From Sulfurimonas sp. (lineage in GTDB: Bacteria > Campylobacterota > Campylobacteria > Campylobacterales > Sulfurimonadaceae), in contig JALSMC010000166.1 in assembly GCA_026987995.1 (NCBI GenBank), positions 1 through 15,615 on the forward strand: DNA of 15,615 nucleotides, given 5' to 3'. Below the pieces are notes generated by a model. That model worked only from the letters and a program-made list of their open reading frames with translations, did not search any database and was not told the origin of the DNA. The translations under genes and the position numbers were made by a program. The first letter of the stretch is position 1. Every line of letters begins with the position of its first letter. Shown in pieces: positions 1 through 7,129 of the stretch.

Positions 1-1
1 A

Positions 2-73
2 CATCGTGGACTTAGTAAAAGTATGAAGTTGAACTTAGTTGATTTTTATTTAGTGAATTATAAGAAAAACTAG
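2..73 (+). CDS. Possible C-terminal tail of an upstream gene (partial at left edge)
   Basis: Reading frame 2 is open from the left edge for 23 codons and stops with TAG at 71-73. The visible peptide ends LVDFYLVNYKKN, a basic and hydrophobic tail. The other two plus frames close at once (TAG at 13-15; TGA at 24-26), so if a plus-strand gene enters from the left it must use this frame. No domain can be recognised from such a short piece, and it may be chance. Confidence 0.35.
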   Translation, partial: HRGLSKSMKLNLVDFYLVNYKKN

Positions 74-113
74 AAAAGTAAGCACTCGTTTTTTTAATTA
101 AGTCAAATTTGTT

Positions 114-773
114 GTGAATCATTTAGATATGATTGAGAGACTTAACATAGAACTTGATGAAAAAAACAAACTTTTAGAGAAACAAAACAGTGAACTACTA
201 GATAAAAACAGTGAACTAGAAAAATCTTTTCGTATGCTAGATACTATGGTTCATAAAGAACAAATCACACATACTAATGTAGTACAAGAGCATACTGATG
301 TTGATGGAGCGATGCAAGAGCAGATACAATACCTTATAAATGATGACTTGTACGAACTCGAAGAAATTCATGGAGAGATGGATAGAATTATTATTGAAAT
401 ATTGAATTCTACAGAGCAGGTAGATGCTAATACGATTGAAGAACTAACAAATCATTTTTCTAAGTATGCTTCTACCCTTGCAATGTATAATTTTTTTGAT
501 CAACTTGGTGCGTCTATGAAAGAGTTTTCATTTGTACTTGGGGAGAATCCACTTCCTTCAGATGAAGAGAGTGTTCGAAATATTTTTATGCTTTTAGAAG
601 GTTTTTTATATGTTTTGAGTAAATGGCAAAAAGATTTGAGAATAGGTGATATATCTAGTATAAATGCATTAGATGCCTCTATGATCAGCGACATGGAAAC
701 TATTGTCAATATGTGGACACAAAAAGAAGAGGATCTCTCTGAAGAGAGCTTAGATGATATTTTTGATTTTTAG
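114..773 (+). CDS. Unrecognised acidic coiled-coil protein, 219 aa
   Basis: I do not recognise this protein with confidence. Residues 7-45 are a heptad-like coiled coil rich in Leu, Asn, Glu and Lys (LLEKQNSELLDKNSELEKS). The rest is mostly helical and acidic, with a very acidic C-terminus ending DDIFDF. There is no signal peptide or membrane segment, so it should be cytoplasmic. The GTG at 114 is the only start after the in-frame stop at 99-101, apart from an internal ATG at 129; neither has a clear ribosome site, so the start is uncertain. The segment near residues 155-200 (MLLEGF..VLSKW, then LDASMISDME) gives me a weak impression of the helical C-terminal halves of some Campylobacterota response-regulator-like proteins, but no receiver domain is present. 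Its TAG overlaps the tyrA stop codon on the other strand. Confidence 0.75.
   Translation: MNHLDMIERLNIELDEKNKLLEKQNSELLDKNSELEKSFRMLDTMVHKEQITHTNVVQEHTDVDGAMQEQIQYLINDDLYELEEIHGEMDRIIIEILNSTEQVDANTIEELTNHFSKYASTLAMYNFFDQLGASMKEFSFVLGENPLPSDEESVRNIFMLLEGFLYVLSKWQKDLRIGDISSINALDASMISDMETIVNMWTQKEEDLSEESLDDIFDF
184..218 (+). repeat. In-frame 14-bp direct repeat encoding a duplicated heptad
   Basis: AAAACAGTGAACTA occurs at 184-197 and again at 205-218. The offset is 21 bp, exactly seven codons. The repeat encodes consecutive NSEL-containing heptads, so it looks like a one-heptad slippage duplication in the coiled coil of the 114-773 gene. Confidence 0.8.
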
Positions 774-1600
774 TCTAAAATATCGTGGAGCTTATTTGCA
801 TCAAGCATTTCTTGGTGTACTTTCTCCCAGTCATCATTCTGTATAGCACTCTTAAGATGTTCTAGTTCATCTTGAAAAATTGTGATGGACTCTAAGAGGT
901 TTGTTTTGTTCTGTCTAAAGATATCTTCCCACATATAAGGTGAACTCTTCGCTAAGCGACTCATAGAACGGTACCCACCGGCTGCTAGTGCTAAAATGTT
1001 ATGTTTATTTTCTTGACGCATTACAGTGTTGGCAATGGCATATGAAACTGCATGGGGCATATGCGAGATAAATGCGGCATGACGGTCGTGTTCAACTGCT
1101 CGCATAAATGCAGGTCGCATGTTCAGAGATGTAAAAATCATTTTTGCTGTATCTGCTTGATGCTTTGCACTATCTTCTAAGTCACAAAGAACTACTACTT
1201 TATCCTCATACAGACCTTCAACTGCTGCAAGAGGACCAAAGTTTTCTGTTCCTGTCATTGGGTGTGCGGCTACAAAGTTTTTTCGAATCTCTTTTGGCAC
1301 ACTTTGGACTATCTTCTCTTTTGTACTTCCTAGGTCAATTATCGTTGTTTCTTTGCTGACATCTGTTAACTTGTGTAATGTTGCAATCAGACCATCAACA
1401 GGAATAGCTAGAAAAATCACATCACATTTTTTTACTTCGGAAAAACTTGCGATACTGTTTACAAGTCCTAATCTCATTGCTTGTTCAGTATGTACTTCGT
1501 TGTGATCATACCCTACAATCTCTGTTACATACTTTTGCTTTTTAAGACTCATAGCAAGTGAGCCACCCATGAGTCCAAGTCCAATTATTGCTATTTTCAT
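770..1600 (-). CDS. tyrA: Prephenate dehydrogenase (TyrA), tyrosine biosynthesis
   Basis: Oxidative decarboxylation of prephenate to 4-hydroxyphenylpyruvate with NAD(P), in the cytoplasm. The N-terminal Rossmann motif GLGLMGGS is at residues 7-14. DLGSTK at 89-94 and AHPMTGTE at 112-119 match the family signatures. ISHMPH at 178-183, with H171 just before it, is the conserved substrate-site helix. At 276 aa it is the usual length for a monofunctional enzyme; no chorismate mutase or ACT domain is fused. The ATG at 1598-1600 begins directly with the Rossmann strand MKIAIIG, so the start is secure although the ribosome site (AAAGATAA-like) is weak. It is divergent from bamA, an arrangement I also recall in Campylobacter jejuni (Cj0130/Cj0129c). 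Its TAA overlaps the stop of the upstream coiled-coil gene. Confidence 0.95.
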   Translation of the reverse strand: MKIAIIGLGLMGGSLAMSLKKQKYVTEIVGYDHNEVHTEQAMRLGLVNSIASFSEVKKCDVIFLAIPVDGLIATLHKLTDVSKETTIIDLGSTKEKIVQSVPKEIRKNFVAAHPMTGTENFGPLAAVEGLYEDKVVVLCDLEDSAKHQADTAKMIFTSLNMRPAFMRAVEHDRHAAFISHMPHAVSYAIANTVMRQENKHNILALAAGGYRSMSRLAKSSPYMWEDIFRQNKTNLLESITIFQDELEHLKSAIQNDDWEKVHQEMLDANKLHDILD

Positions 1601-1625
1601 TATTTATCTTTAATATTTTTAGCCA

Positions 1626-1631
1626 ATTATA
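1626..1631 (-). promoter_or_regulatory. Putative -10 box (TATAAT) for tyrA
   Basis: On the minus strand this reads GTGTGTATAATTGGC, a perfect TATAAT about 25 bases before the tyrA start. The -35 position (about 1649-1654) reads TGTTAA and falls in a GTTAAC/TTTAAA element (1642-1653) shared with the bamA promoter side. Confidence 0.5.
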
Positions 1632-1675
1632 CACACATAAATTTAAAGTTAACAATCTATTAATAACATTAAGGG

Positions 1676-1681
1676 TAAAAT
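1676..1681 (+). promoter_or_regulatory. Putative -10 box (GGGTAAAAT) for bamA
   Basis: TAAAAT lies 28 bases before the bamA ATG, giving a leader of roughly 20 nt that holds the GGAAC ribosome site at 1701-1705. The upstream 1641-1653 stretch TTTAAAGTTAAC resembles the box before the CosR-like regulator gene. Confidence 0.4.
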
Positions 1682-1709
1682 CACTTTTAATTTTAACTAT
1701 GGAACTTTA

Positions 1710-3962
1710 ATGAAAATATTTTTACCTCTCCTTTTATTACTTTTTACAACAAACATTTTTGCACAAACTCTTAACTCTATAAAATTTGAAGGAATGGTTC
1801 ATATATCAGAAACAGTTGCCCTTCGTATGCTCTCATTTGAAAAAGGTGATGATGTAGATATTAAAATGGTAGATGATGCTATAAAGAAGTATTTTAAACA
1901 GGGGTATTTCAATGATATCTGGGCTGAACTTGATGATGGTGACTTGACATTTTTCTTTAAAGAGAAGGCAATCATCTCAAAAATTGAGCTTGAAGGCTGG
2001 AAAGATAATGATGAAGAGGTTCAAGATGCTGTTATTCAGATTAAAAAAGGTTCTCTTTATGATGACAAAATCCTTCAAGATGCAAAAAAACGTATAATTG
2101 AAGCTATCTCTCAAGAGGGAAAACTTGACTCAGTAGTTGAGATTAAAACTGAGTACTTAGAAAACGGTAGTATAAAAGTTACTTTTGTTGTAAATGAAGG
2201 TGAAGAGATAATTATTGATAAGTTAGAATTTAGCGGTGTAAATGGTCTTGACCCTGATGATTTTGATGCAGTAATTGCAAATAAAGAACATGACTTTATG
2301 GGATGGTTTTGGGGTCAAAATGATGGGAAGATGAGTCTTGCGGATTTAGCCTATGACAACTTACGAATTCGCGACTTATATATGCAGTATGGTTACTTAG
2401 ATGCAAAAATAAACGAACCTTTTGTTCGTGTAAACTTTAACCACTACACGGCAGATATGAGCTATCAAATTAAAGAAGGTAATGTTTATACAATTGAAAA
2501 AATAACATTATCTCAAGCTAGAGAGGTTGTAGATGAAAAATTACTCCGAGATATTATTTCTTTAAAAGAGGGGGAAGTTTTCAATATTAAGTCTTTTCGT
2601 GAAGATGCAGAAAGAATAAAAACTCTGATTGCTGATAAAAGTTATGCATTTGTTCAAGTTGTCCCCGATTTGAAAAAAAATAAAGAGAAAAAAACCGTGG
2701 AAGTTGTTTTTAAAATCACTCCAGGTGATAGAGTTAAAATTAGAAATGTAGTTATCTCAGGAAATACACGAACACTCGATAGAATTATTAGACGTGAGCT
2801 TTATCTTGGGCCGGGTGATATGTACTCGCTTACAGATTTAAAAGATTCTCGTAACTCTTTAGGGCGTTTGGGTTACTTTGAAGGTACAACCATAGAAGAA
2901 AAACGTGTAAATAATCAAACAATGGACCTTGTTGTAAAGCTTAAAGAAGCACCAACTGGTAATGTACAACTTGGTGGTGGATATGGTTCTTTTGGTGGAC
3001 TTCTTGTAAGTATTGGTGTGAATGATAGAAACATTTGGGGTTCTGGAATCAATGTAGGTGTAAAAGCTGAAAAGTCACAAACAACAGAGTCTTATTCATT
3101 TAATGTTTCAAACAATAGACTAAACGATAGTGACTTTAGTGGAAACTTTTCTATTTATACCTCTACCTTTGATTATAACGATTATTCGGTCTCTTCAGAT
3201 GGTGCTAGTATTGGTGCGGGGCATAGGTTTTCTCGTTATGTTACAGGATACCTTGGATATGGCTTCTCGAGTAATGCTTATAAGTTTGATGATACTCTTG
3301 ACCTGAATGTAACAGATACTTTTTACTTTGAAGATTATACAAAAAGTGGTATAACTATTAGTGTTAAGTGGGATGATACAGATGATTTTTATCTTCCTCG
3401 TCAAGGTCTTGATATATCTCAAAGTTTTGAGAAAACTGGTCTAGGTGCACAAGCAAACTACATGAAGTCAAGAACAAGTTTTGGAAAGTATATGGGACTA
3501 GAAGAGTATATAGGATTTGATGCTATCTTTAGATACAAAGCTAGACTTAATGTCCTTATAAATAATGGCTATATTCCTTTAGCTGAAAAGTTTTATATGG
3601 GTGGTATTGGTAGTGTTAGAGGGTACCAAGCATTTTCCTTATCTCCAGTTATTACTGATGATGGTGGAGTTGTAAGAAGAATCGGTGGAGAGAAAACATT
3701 TTCAAACTCTATAGAGATGAGTATACCACTGATTCCTAAGGCTAAAATGCGTATGGTTGTGTTTTTAGACTGGGGATTTATTGGGGATGAGTCTATTACT
3801 GATATCTCACGTGGTGGTTACGGAGCAGGTCTAGAGTGGTTCTCTCCTGTTGGTCCGATTCAACTTATGTTCGCTTCACCACTAAATGTAAATGATGGTA
3901 ATACTCAAGGACAAGAAGATAAAGTTTCTAGCTTTGAGTTTACTATGGGACAAAGATTTTAA
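1710..3962 (+). CDS. bamA: BamA, outer-membrane protein assembly factor (Omp85)
   Basis: Core of the BAM complex, which folds beta-barrel proteins into the outer membrane. It has a clear Sec signal peptide (MKIFLPLLLLLFTTNIFAQ, cleavage likely around residue 18-19). About five POTRA repeats follow over roughly residues 20-420. POTRA-type strands such as ITPGDRVKIRNVVISGN are near 340-355. A C-terminal beta-barrel runs from about 420 to 750. The Omp85 signature VRGY is at 636-639 inside GSVRGYQAF. The last residues, FEFTMGQRF, form a C-terminal aromatic beta-signal. The 750 aa length is normal for the family. The ATG follows GGAAC at a good distance. The TAA at 3960-3962 overlaps the stop of the convergent Ppx/GppA gene. 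BamA is essential in Gram-negative bacteria. Confidence 0.97.
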   Translation: MKIFLPLLLLLFTTNIFAQTLNSIKFEGMVHISETVALRMLSFEKGDDVDIKMVDDAIKKYFKQGYFNDIWAELDDGDLTFFFKEKAIISKIELEGWKDNDEEVQDAVIQIKKGSLYDDKILQDAKKRIIEAISQEGKLDSVVEIKTEYLENGSIKVTFVVNEGEEIIIDKLEFSGVNGLDPDDFDAVIANKEHDFMGWFWGQNDGKMSLADLAYDNLRIRDLYMQYGYLDAKINEPFVRVNFNHYTADMSYQIKEGNVYTIEKITLSQAREVVDEKLLRDIISLKEGEVFNIKSFREDAERIKTLIADKSYAFVQVVPDLKKNKEKKTVEVVFKITPGDRVKIRNVVISGNTRTLDRIIRRELYLGPGDMYSLTDLKDSRNSLGRLGYFEGTTIEEKRVNNQTMDLVVKLKEAPTGNVQLGGGYGSFGGLLVSIGVNDRNIWGSGINVGVKAEKSQTTESYSFNVSNNRLNDSDFSGNFSIYTSTFDYNDYSVSSDGASIGAGHRFSRYVTGYLGYGFSSNAYKFDDTLDLNVTDTFYFEDYTKSGITISVKWDDTDDFYLPRQGLDISQSFEKTGLGAQANYMKSRTSFGKYMGLEEYIGFDAIFRYKARLNVLINNGYIPLAEKFYMGGIGSVRGYQAFSLSPVITDDGGVVRRIGGEKTFSNSIEMSIPLIPKAKMRMVVFLDWGFIGDESITDISRGGYGAGLEWFSPVGPIQLMFASPLNVNDGNTQGQEDKVSSFEFTMGQRF

Positions 3963-5431
3963 GAGTTAAAACTAATCTTAATTTTTTGTTCTAAAGGCTC
4001 TAACTTTTGTATAGCATCTTGTGCTAAATAGAGAGTTTTTTTACTTGATACTGATAACTTGTTCGTATCAAATGAAAGTGTAAAGTCTATATTTCTTGGT
4101 CTATGGCTTAACAAAGATATACTTAAAGAGAGAAGATAACTTAAAGACTGTGTTGTTTTTTCATCTGGTAGTAAAGTACTATACTTTTGTAGATGACTAC
4201 TTGCGGGGAGTTTATTTCCTGCATATTTACAAAGTGTAGCTATTAGAGTATTACTTTTATGTGTAAACCCATACTCTAAAGCATTTTGTATGAGATTATA
4301 GGCATGCTTATTTTGAGAATAAAAGTGTGTACTACTTCCGATAAGATATAGTTTCGCCGCTAGTGCTAACTCGTATCTATATTTTTTATCAAGCTCTAAA
4401 GACTCTGCTGTTAAATCAAAAAGTTTTTTATTCAATAGACTGAGTTGAGATGAAAGTCTTGTGTCGCCTATGTGAGCATCCAAAAGATACTTTACAGAGC
4501 AGTTATAGTTATGTGGAAACTTATGAGAGGCATTACGAAGTAGGTCTGCTAAAAAGACACCTTCTCTCACTCCAACACCACTTGTAACAATCTTTTTAAA
4601 TACTATCTTTTTAAGTAGTCTTTGTAAAATAAGTGTCCCTGGCTTTATCACATCATAACGATTAGCCTTAATATAAAGTGCCTTAAGTGCATTATCACTT
4701 GTAGAGGTAAGTATCTTGTCTGTAAACGCGGCTAATGTGTCACAGGAGTAAGTATAAGCATGTAGCTTGTTAAGTTGATATGATTCTTGCTTCATGATAG
4801 CACTAGAGAGTGCTCTAAAAGTACCACCAATTCCAATAAGGGTACTATAAGTAGAAGAGGGAAGTTTTTGGAGTTCTTTATCTATATGTTTTATAGCACC
4901 ATCTATATCATCAGAGTCAAAATAAAGCTCTTTAAGGCGTATAGTACCTAAATCTAATGATAAAGTGTTTGTCACACTACCATTGTCAATAGAGCTGAAC
5001 TCTGTGGAGCCACCACCAATATCTATGCTTAAAGCATCTGTCTGCTGTGGAAGAAGAGTAGCACACGCAAGGGCACCTAAATAAGCCTCTTTTTCTCCAC
5101 TAATTATCTTAATATTAATCCCAAGATTTTCTTTAACTCTTTTTAAAAAATCTTTTTTATTTGGAGCATCCCGAAGTGCTGATGTCGCAACACAGAGAAG
5201 TTTTTTTGTTTTAAATGATTGGGTGATTTGTATAAAATTATGAAGGGCATCAAATGTACGTTGCATTGGAAGAGTTTGAAGGTTTCCCTCAAATTTATAG
5301 GCATTTTCAGATAATCGAACTTTACTCTTTTCTTCATAAAGAAGATGAAAAGCATAACGAGATGTTCTTTCATAAACAGCCATTCTAATAGAATTAGAAC
5401 CTATGTCTATAATAGCGACTCTCTTTGCCAA
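3959..5431 (-). CDS. ppx: Ppx/GppA-family phosphatase (exopolyphosphatase / pppGpp phosphohydrolase), TTG start
   Basis: Actin-like ASKHA-fold enzyme that hydrolyses polyphosphate or pppGpp; sequence alone does not separate the two activities. Phosphate-binding loop 1 is DIGSNS at 9-14, loop 2 is DIGGGSTEF at 137-145, the acidic catalytic segment SGEKEA is at 111-116, and GVGVREG at 285-291 is the conserved end of the second lobe. The 490 aa length matches the long form with an added HD-like C-terminal domain, but where related proteins read LHDIG or LHEVG this one reads LYLIG (361-365), so the His-Asp pair is missing. The start is TTG at 5429-5431; its ribosome site AGAAGAG lies inside the end of the ferredoxin gene, whose stop is only 4 nt upstream, so the two are cotranscribed and probably translationally coupled. 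No ATG is available near the conserved N-terminus VAIIDIGSNS. Confidence 0.88.
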   Translation of the reverse strand: MAKRVAIIDIGSNSIRMAVYERTSRYAFHLLYEEKSKVRLSENAYKFEGNLQTLPMQRTFDALHNFIQITQSFKTKKLLCVATSALRDAPNKKDFLKRVKENLGINIKIISGEKEAYLGALACATLLPQQTDALSIDIGGGSTEFSSIDNGSVTNTLSLDLGTIRLKELYFDSDDIDGAIKHIDKELQKLPSSTYSTLIGIGGTFRALSSAIMKQESYQLNKLHAYTYSCDTLAAFTDKILTSTSDNALKALYIKANRYDVIKPGTLILQRLLKKIVFKKIVTSGVGVREGVFLADLLRNASHKFPHNYNCSVKYLLDAHIGDTRLSSQLSLLNKKLFDLTAESLELDKKYRYELALAAKLYLIGSSTHFYSQNKHAYNLIQNALEYGFTHKSNTLIATLCKYAGNKLPASSHLQKYSTLLPDEKTTQSLSYLLSLSISLLSHRPRNIDFTLSFDTNKLSVSSKKTLYLAQDAIQKLEPLEQKIKISFNS

Positions 5432-5435
5432 GACT

Positions 5436-5687
5436 TTACTCTTCTAGTTCTAAATTTTTTGCTTTAAACAAGAGTTCTGCGATAGACTCAACATTATCTT
5501 TATCAGGTACAAAACAGTCAACTGGACAGACTGAGATACATGCTGGTTCGTCATAAACACCTACACATTCTGTACAGCGATCTGGATCGACATAGTAGAT
5601 TGGGTCTCCCTCTTCAATAGCCAGAGTCGGACATTCTTCCCGACATGCATCACATGCTATACATTCGTCATTAATTAATAGAGCCAT
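5436..5687 (-). CDS. fdxB: 2[4Fe-4S] ferredoxin, Allochromatium/YfhL type
   Basis: Small electron carrier, 83 aa. Cluster ligands are C9, C12, C15 and C19-P for the first set, and C38, C41, C50 and C54-P for the second. The long eight-residue spacer between C41 and C50 (CTECVGVYDEPACISVCP) and the C-terminal helix after residue 60 are hallmarks of the Allochromatium vinosum (Alvin)-type ferredoxins, which have unusually low and unequal cluster potentials. The ninth cysteine C58 (VDC) is also typical. The ATG is preceded by AAGG at a good distance. It is followed directly by the Ppx/GppA gene. I recall the same ferredoxin-phosphatase pairing beside cosR in C. jejuni (fdxB, Cj0354c). Confidence 0.93.
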   Translation of the reverse strand: MALLINDECIACDACREECPTLAIEEGDPIYYVDPDRCTECVGVYDEPACISVCPVDCFVPDKDNVESIAELLFKAKNLELEE

Positions 5688-5716
5688 TGTAAAACCTTAT
5701 ATTTTGTACTTATTTA

Positions 5717-5722
5717 TTTATA
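5717..5722 (-). promoter_or_regulatory. Possible -10 box for the ferredoxin-ppx pair
   Basis: The minus strand reads GGCATATAAAT with TATAAA about 30 bases before the ferredoxin ATG. A second TATAAA lies at 5729-5734. Either could give the pair its own transcript in addition to read-through from the kinase gene. Confidence 0.3.
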
Positions 5723-5736
5723 TGCCGATTTATAAC

Positions 5737-5773
5737 TAAATAAAGCTTCAGTAAGTTTTAAATACTTTATTTA
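5737..5773 (-). terminator. AT-rich inverted repeat at the kinase 3' end, possible weak terminator
   Basis: TAAATAAAG (5737-5745) and CTTTATTTA (5765-5773) are a perfect 9-bp inverted repeat with a 19-base loop, overlapping the stop codon of the histidine kinase. The stem is almost all A/T and has no clean T-tract, so it is a poor intrinsic terminator. It may instead be an RNA-processing site or chance. Confidence 0.3.
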
Positions 5774-7068
5774 TATCTAGGAATTATGCAAGATAGTTTA
5801 GAATTCAGTTGTAAAGAAGCAATTGTCCCATCAATTCCATCTTCTCTATTAGTTATTTTTATTTTTGCACCAAGAGCATCAGCTGCACTTTGTGCTAGAA
5901 AAAGACCAAGCCCAACACCTTGTCTATCTCCTTGTCTAACAAAAGGAGCAAAAAGATCAACACTATCATCAATCCCACATCCTTCATCTATAACTTCAAT
6001 AAGTAAACCATAATCATCTTGAGAACTTTGAAGAATTACCGTTTTGTCTTTTGGTGTAAATTTTAAGGCATTTTGTAAAAAGTTTTGAATAATTTGGTTA
6101 AGAAGACTCACTTGAAGCATCGCCATAAAAGCATTAGGTTCAAAACTCATCTCTAACTCTTTGCCTTCATTAGCAGCTAGTAGTTTAAAGTCATCCGCTT
6201 TTTGTTTTAAAATAGAGATAATATCAACTTGTGTTGGTTTCTCAAGCTGTGCACCCTCTTGTCGTCCAATATTTAAGATGTTTGAGACTATGACATTCAT
6301 CTCATCAATAGTTTTGTTTGTCTTCTTTAGGGCATCTATATACTCTTGGGGTGAGCGCTCTTTTATAAGTGTGACCTGATTTTTGAGCTTTATTACTGCA
6401 AGGGGAGTTTTTAACTCATGTGCAGTACCGATAAAGAGTTCTTTTTGGTACTTTACAAAGTTTTGGATACGTGCTATTAGGTGGTTAAGTATCTCTCCTA
6501 ATGGTTCAAATTCTTTAGGGAGAGAAGTTGTGTTTATAGGCTTCATGAGGTGTTCATTCATATTTGATAGTTTCGCACTAAGTTGTTTAATAGGTCTAAC
6601 AAGCATTTTGGATAAAGCTGTTGCATAGATAACTATGATTAGAAACCCAGCTATGTTAATAAGAAAAATATATTTAAGTATTTTATCTAAAAGGTATTTT
6701 GTGCTTGATATATCTTTTGTAATTTTAAGATAAGCATTGTTCTTGAGATTAAAAGGGTAAATAAGTGTGAGGTATGTACGGTTTTGTAATGTTCTTTCAT
6801 AGCCTGAAATATCAATATCTTCTTTTTTTAAATAAATTATCTCAATATTAAGAGAGAAGGAGTTTTCATTATACATTTCATCTTGTTGAAAAAGTGATTG
6901 ATTATTAGAAATATTTTTTGCATATTGTAGTAGTTCAGTATGTTTTTCATCATAAATGGACTTTTCAATAAAAAAGTATAAAATAGAAGAGAAGGCGAAT
7001 ATAAGAGCAAGAGTAGATATCATGAGTTGAATCAAAAAATCTTTACGGATACTGCGTTTGGAGAACAT
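5767..7068 (-). CDS. Membrane sensor histidine kinase, partner of the CosR-like regulator
   Basis: Two-component sensor of 433 aa in the inner membrane. A basic N-terminus leads into TM1 at about residues 13-34. A periplasmic sensing region of about 95 residues (36-131) follows, then TM2 at about 132-152 and a HAMP linker at about 155-208. The HisKA H-box FIGTAHELKTPLA carries the phospho-acceptor H217. The HATPase domain has an N-box with N329 and N333, a G1 box DEGCGI at 361-366, an F-box FAPFVR near 373, and a G2 box GVGLGL at 384-389. All catalytic signatures are intact. The ATG follows GAGG eight bases upstream. It lies 61 bp downstream of the regulator gene on the same strand, the standard regulator-then-kinase order. 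The periplasmic part resembles no sensor family I can name, so the signal is unknown. Confidence 0.93.
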   Translation of the reverse strand: MFSKRSIRKDFLIQLMISTLALIFAFSSILYFFIEKSIYDEKHTELLQYAKNISNNQSLFQQDEMYNENSFSLNIEIIYLKKEDIDISGYERTLQNRTYLTLIYPFNLKNNAYLKITKDISSTKYLLDKILKYIFLINIAGFLIIVIYATALSKMLVRPIKQLSAKLSNMNEHLMKPINTTSLPKEFEPLGEILNHLIARIQNFVKYQKELFIGTAHELKTPLAVIKLKNQVTLIKERSPQEYIDALKKTNKTIDEMNVIVSNILNIGRQEGAQLEKPTQVDIISILKQKADDFKLLAANEGKELEMSFEPNAFMAMLQVSLLNQIIQNFLQNALKFTPKDKTVILQSSQDDYGLLIEVIDEGCGIDDSVDLFAPFVRQGDRQGVGLGLFLAQSAADALGAKIKITNREDGIDGTIASLQLNSKLSCIIPRYK

Positions 7069-7077
7069 GAGTACAAC

Positions 7078-7098
7078 CTCAAATATTATAGATTTGAG
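7078..7098 (-). promoter_or_regulatory. Inverted repeat overlapping the kinase ribosome site, with embedded TATAAT
   Basis: CTCAAAT (7078-7084) and ATTTGAG (7092-7098) form a perfect 7-bp inverted repeat with a 7-base loop. In the minus-strand mRNA the second arm contains the GAG of the kinase Shine-Dalgarno GAGG, so a hairpin in a read-through transcript would mask it. The loop also contains TATAAT on the minus strand (7085-7090), and another TATAAT is at 7099-7104, so a separate kinase promoter with an overlapping operator is an alternative reading. Confidence 0.45.
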
Positions 7099-7129
7099 AT
7101 TATATCATTAAAATTTTAAAAGAGAAGGA

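Noticed and set aside
5786..6628. Three plus-strand open frames opposite the histidine kinase
   Set aside because: The kinase reading is supported by all catalytic boxes; the plus-strand translations are Ser/Cys/Phe-rich complements without domains.
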